Source: Acidobacteriaceae bacterium
GTDB taxonomy: Bacteria; Acidobacteriota; Terriglobia; Terriglobales; Acidobacteriaceae
DNA: 64,000 nucleotides
Reading direction: 5' to 3'
NCBI GenBank assembly: GCA_028283625.1
Contig: JAPWKG010000030.1
Coordinates: 55,097-119,096 of the forward strand
Shown piece by piece: positions 61,506 to 64,000 of the stretch. Made by a program: the position numbers and the translations under genes. The first letter of the stretch is position 1. Every line of letters begins with the position of its first letter. The notes under the pieces were generated by a model. It ran no database searches. It saw only the letters and a list, made by a program, of their open reading frames with translations, and was not told the DNA's origin.

Positions 61506-62306
61506 GTGATTCAAGGACTACAGCTGATCAATCCGGAATTTGCAATTCTTACAGGAGCGGGCCTTTTTTCTGGAGGCATCAACGCCCTTGCAGGCGGAGG
61601 CAGCTTTGTAAGCTTCCCCGCACTTCTGTTGTGCCGCATCCCGCCTATTGCCGCTAACGCGACTAATGCGTTTGCAACCTGGCCGGGATTGTTCAGCGCG
61701 TTCTGGGGGTACCGGCAGCGACTGCTTCCGCACTGGCGCACCCTCGTGATGCTGAGTCTTCTAAGCCTTGCAGGTGGAACCGCTGGTGGCCTTCTCGTGC
61801 TGTGCACACCGCCGCGAGTCTTCTCACACCTTGTACCTTATCTACTGCTCTTCGGAACGTTGCTCTTCGTCTACTCCTGCGTCAAACACAGAGGCGCAAC
61901 AGACGCGGAAATTACCGAAGAAGAGGCGCTCGTCACCCTGCCACAGCAAGCGATCGACCGTCGCTCGATTGCCCAGCTTCTGGTATCCCTCTACGGCGGC
62001 TACTTTGCTGGCGGAGCAGGCATTCTGCAGATTGCAACGCTCAGCATGTTCGGTGTCGAGGACCTGCAGTTCATTCTCGGTCTCAAGAATTTTTTTGGTG
62101 TACTCATGAGCGGCGCTTCACTGGTGACCCTCATGTTGGGTGGGAAAATTCTGTGGCATGAAGCCGCCATTCTCACCGTAGGCACAATCGCAGGCGGCTA
62201 CCTCGGTGGCAGGATCGCCCAAAAGATAAACCCCAAGGTTTTGCGTATAGCGGTGGCAGTGTTCTGTGCCCTCGTCACCACCTTCTTCTTCGTAAAGCAT
62301 AGGTAG
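61506..62306 (+). CDS. TSUP (TauE/SafE)-family permease
   Basis: 266 residues, about eight membrane helices with the family motifs GINALAGGGSFVSFPALL and NATNAFATWPG in the first half, and GGYFAGGAGILQIATL and LGLKNFFGVLMS in the second. TSUP proteins export organic sulfonates, sulfite or other anions; next to an Lrp regulator an amino-acid-derived anion is possible. GTG start at 61506. HisC follows 4 bp after the stop. Confidence 0.88.
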   Translation: MIQGLQLINPEFAILTGAGLFSGGINALAGGGSFVSFPALLLCRIPPIAANATNAFATWPGLFSAFWGYRQRLLPHWRTLVMLSLLSLAGGTAGGLLVLCTPPRVFSHLVPYLLLFGTLLFVYSCVKHRGATDAEITEEEALVTLPQQAIDRRSIAQLLVSLYGGYFAGGAGILQIATLSMFGVEDLQFILGLKNFFGVLMSGASLVTLMLGGKILWHEAAILTVGTIAGGYLGGRIAQKINPKVLRIAVAVFCALVTTFFFVKHR

Positions 62307-62310
62307 CCAT

Positions 62311-63420
62311 ATGAGCACTCTGACAGATACTCACGTTTACGGACAAAGCTACGTTCAATCGCTTCCGCTCTATATCCCGGGTAAATCGGCTGTCTCCGTA
62401 GCGCGCGAGCATGGTTTTGAGGAAAGCAGCATCCTCAAGATGGCATCCAACGAAAATCCGCTGGGTATGTCTGAACATGCAAAGCATGCCTTGGCAGAGC
62501 TAGCCGCAAACCCTTCCTCCAGCTATCCAGACTCCGAAGCCACAGCACTCAAGCAGGCGCTCTCCGAACGTTTTCACGTTGACTCTGCCGGCATCATCGT
62601 GGGCAATGGCAGCAGCGAAATTCTCGAGCTGGCCGCAAGAGCCTTTGCCGGCAACGGCTGCTCTGTTGTCATGTCACAGTACGCTTTTGCGAGCTACTCC
62701 CTGGCAACGATGGCTGTAAACGCCACACCTGTTGTTGTGCCGGCGCAATCGTTCGGCCATGATCTCGAAGCCATGCTTGAAGCGTGTACGTCTACAACAA
62801 CACTTCTCTATTTGGCGAATCCGAACAACCCTACCGGAACGTTTCTCGATCAGAAAACAATTCGCCACTTCCTTCGCCGCGTACCAGAGCACATCGTTAT
62901 CGTTCTCGATGAAGCCTATGCCGAGTATCTCTGCGAAGAGGATCAGAGCTGCCCACGTGCTTTGCTGAATGAGCATCACAATCTCATCATCGCGCGGACC
63001 TTTTCAAAAGCATATGGCCTGGCAGCTCTGCGCATCGGTTACTCTCTCGCCTCAAAGGTACTCACAGACCTAATGAATCGGGTTCGTCCTGCCTTCAACA
63101 CCAACAGCTTCGCACAGGCCGCAGCAACAGCTGCACTTGCCGATGAAGACTTCGTGACGCTAAGCCGCGAGATCAATGCGGCCGAACGCGAACATCTGTA
63201 TTCAGCATTCGATGCAATGAAGCTGCAGTACGTCCCGTCCTCAGGCAACTTTGTTCTGGTACGTGTTGGGCAGGGAGCACAGGTTGCACAACGTTTGCTG
63301 GAGCGCGCGATTGTAGTGCGCCCCATGGCCAGCTACGAACTTCCGGAATGGCTCCGCATCACGGTCGGGCTTCCTGAACAAAACAAGCGTCTACTTACGG
63401 CGCTACAAGAGGTTCTTTAG
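62311..63420 (+). CDS. hisC: histidinol-phosphate aminotransferase-like enzyme
   Basis: 369 residues, fold type I. SLPLYIPGKSAVSVAREHG, LKMASNENPLGMSEHA, GNGSSEILELAARAF, NPNNPTGT, VLDEAYAEYL, catalytic Lys in RTFSKAYGLAALRIGY, and ITVGLPEQNKRLL carrying the C-terminal Arg. Typical HisC length and motifs, but its position with an Lrp regulator and a TSUP permease, away from other his genes, suggests use with aromatic or other amino acids. Confidence 0.85.
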   Translation: MSTLTDTHVYGQSYVQSLPLYIPGKSAVSVAREHGFEESSILKMASNENPLGMSEHAKHALAELAANPSSSYPDSEATALKQALSERFHVDSAGIIVGNGSSEILELAARAFAGNGCSVVMSQYAFASYSLATMAVNATPVVVPAQSFGHDLEAMLEACTSTTTLLYLANPNNPTGTFLDQKTIRHFLRRVPEHIVIVLDEAYAEYLCEEDQSCPRALLNEHHNLIIARTFSKAYGLAALRIGYSLASKVLTDLMNRVRPAFNTNSFAQAAATAALADEDFVTLSREINAAEREHLYSAFDAMKLQYVPSSGNFVLVRVGQGAQVAQRLLERAIVVRPMASYELPEWLRITVGLPEQNKRLLTALQEVL

Positions 63421-63448
63421 TCAAAACAAAAACGAACTGGCCCCTTCA

Positions 63449-63483
63449 CCCAACTGCGCATTCTCGCAGTTGGGATTTTTTTC
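63449..63483 (+). terminator. intrinsic terminator after hisC
   Basis: CCCAACTGCG (63449-63458) pairs perfectly with CGCAGTTGGG (63465-63474), followed by ATTTTTTTCTT. Confidence 0.9.
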
Positions 63484-63524
63484 TTATGCGGAAGCAGGAG
63501 TGTTCAATATTTCCGGCTCGTCAC

Positions 63525-63552
63525 TTTACAGAAAGCCGAATTAGTTCACAAT
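63525..63552 (+). promoter_or_regulatory. possible promoter of the Dps gene
   Basis: TTTACA (63525-63530), 16-bp spacer, CACAAT (63547-63552). Moderate match; it lies about 58 bp before the start codon. Confidence 0.3.
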
Positions 63553-63609
63553 GGAAGAGCGCGTCTCGCAGATGCCGAGGCGTTTCACGGATCACAAAGG
63601 AGAGCCCCT

Positions 63610-64000
63610 ATGACATCGACGTCGAAGTTGCAAGAACTCCAGGAACGCCCACTTCGCCTTTCCTCCGATCTTCCCACCGAAGCGGTTAAGGACATCAGCG
63701 GCGCACTCAATGCTCTGTTGGCTGACACCTTCACCCTGTATCTGAAGACCAAGAACTTTCACTGGCACATGAGCGGACCTCACTTCCGCGATTACCACCT
63801 TTTGCTCGATGAGCACGGCGATCAGCTCTTCGGCATGACAGACGATATTGCAGAACGTGTTCGCAAGATCGGTGGCGTTACAATTCGATCGATCGGCCAT
63901 ATCGCTCGCCTACAGCGCATCTCCGACAATGATGCGGACTTTGTGACCCCGGAAGATATGTTGAGTGAGTTGCATGAAGATGAAAAGGCGCTGACGCTCA
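63610..64000 (+). CDS. dps: Dps-family ferritin-like DNA-protection protein (cut by window edge)
   Basis: 130 codons from ATG 63610, preceded by AAGGAGA, and open at the edge; the family is usually 160-180 residues. Residues KTKNFHWHMSGPHFRDYHLLLDEHGDQLF carry the inter-subunit ferroxidase ligands (H-W-H, D, E/D) of Dps, followed by AERVRKIGG. Dps oxidises and stores iron with peroxide and protects DNA in stress. The N-terminal region has only three Lys and is not strongly basic, so DNA binding is uncertain. Confidence 0.93.
   Translation, partial: MTSTSKLQELQERPLRLSSDLPTEAVKDISGALNALLADTFTLYLKTKNFHWHMSGPHFRDYHLLLDEHGDQLFGMTDDIAERVRKIGGVTIRSIGHIARLQRISDNDADFVTPEDMLSELHEDEKALTL

Noticed and set aside
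1..64000. tRNA, rRNA, insertion sequences, phage or integrative elements
   Set aside because: No transposase, integrase or conserved RNA gene sequence was seen in any gap, and all long gaps were read on both strands; short non-coding RNAs cannot be excluded by eye.

Overview
The window looks like a chromosomal segment of an Acidobacteriota soil bacterium (class Terriglobia, near Terriglobus, Granulicella or Edaphobacter). This is an inference from its gene content: two large TonB-dependent receptors with N-terminal carboxypeptidase-regulatory domains, a secreted NHL/Ig-like repeat protein, a DNRLRE/collagen-like surface protein and several glycoside hydrolases. There are 54 supportable protein genes. 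Two are cut by the window edges: a TMTC-like membrane protein at 1-609 and a Dps protein at 63610-64000. I saw no rRNA, tRNA, CRISPR array, transposase, integrase or phage gene.

Layout. (1) 0.6-7.1 kb: a surface/envelope operon with a collagen-like protein, a small secreted protein, an NHL-repeat protein, an outer-membrane barrel and a GT2-GtrA glycosyltransferase. (2) 7.15-8.9 kb: a solitary membrane-anchored family 5 solute-binding protein. (3) 8.9-14.8 kb: a urease operon, ureF-ureD-ureAB(fused)-ureC-ureG plus a nickel permease. It has no ureE, and UreG carries a long His-rich C-terminal tail. (4) 14.9-48.2 kb: a large catabolic locus. It holds a GntR/FCD regulator, two Gfo/Idh/MocA oxidoreductases, SDRs, VOC proteins, an aspartoacylase-like deacylase, a PuuE-type allantoinase homologue, an AllA-type ureidoglycolate lyase homologue, M14 and M32 carboxypeptidases, a TonB receptor and a complete oligopeptide-type ABC importer. 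It also holds an Ldh2-family dehydrogenase, two tandem DUF4438-like proteins, two aminotransferases plus a degenerate aminotransferase-like protein, a PAL-like NHL propeller, a dihydropyrimidinase/hydantoinase, an unknown TIM-barrel-like protein and an amidohydrolase. (5) 48.2-52.5 kb: a xylulokinase-type kinase and a second TonB receptor. (6) 53.0-55.7 kb: a histidine-phosphatase-like protein convergent with a two-component system. (7) 56.4-60.9 kb: a GH35-GH43-GH79 operon that fits type II arabinogalactan side chains. (8) 60.9-64 kb: an Lrp-type regulator, a TSUP permease, a HisC-like aminotransferase and Dps.

The most interesting structure is in region 4. One imperfect palindrome of 16-17 bp (TGTWN, 6-7 bp, NWACA) occurs eight times, at seven intergenic positions: 14929, 16918/16925, 23548, 27736, 37936, 40789 and 43212. 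These positions lie in front of the GntR gene and the urease operon, the dehydrogenase/allantoinase operon, the epimerase-M14 pair, the TonB receptor, the transporter/peptidase operon, the aminotransferase pair and the TIM-barrel/amidohydrolase operon. The simplest reading is one local regulon that imports a peptide-like or ureide/hydantoin-like compound across both membranes, trims it by hydrolysis and ends in glyoxylate-type and urea-type products, with urease recovering ammonia. The substrate is not identifiable from sequence. The classical allantoin route is incomplete here, because I see no uricase, allantoicase or allantoate amidohydrolase.
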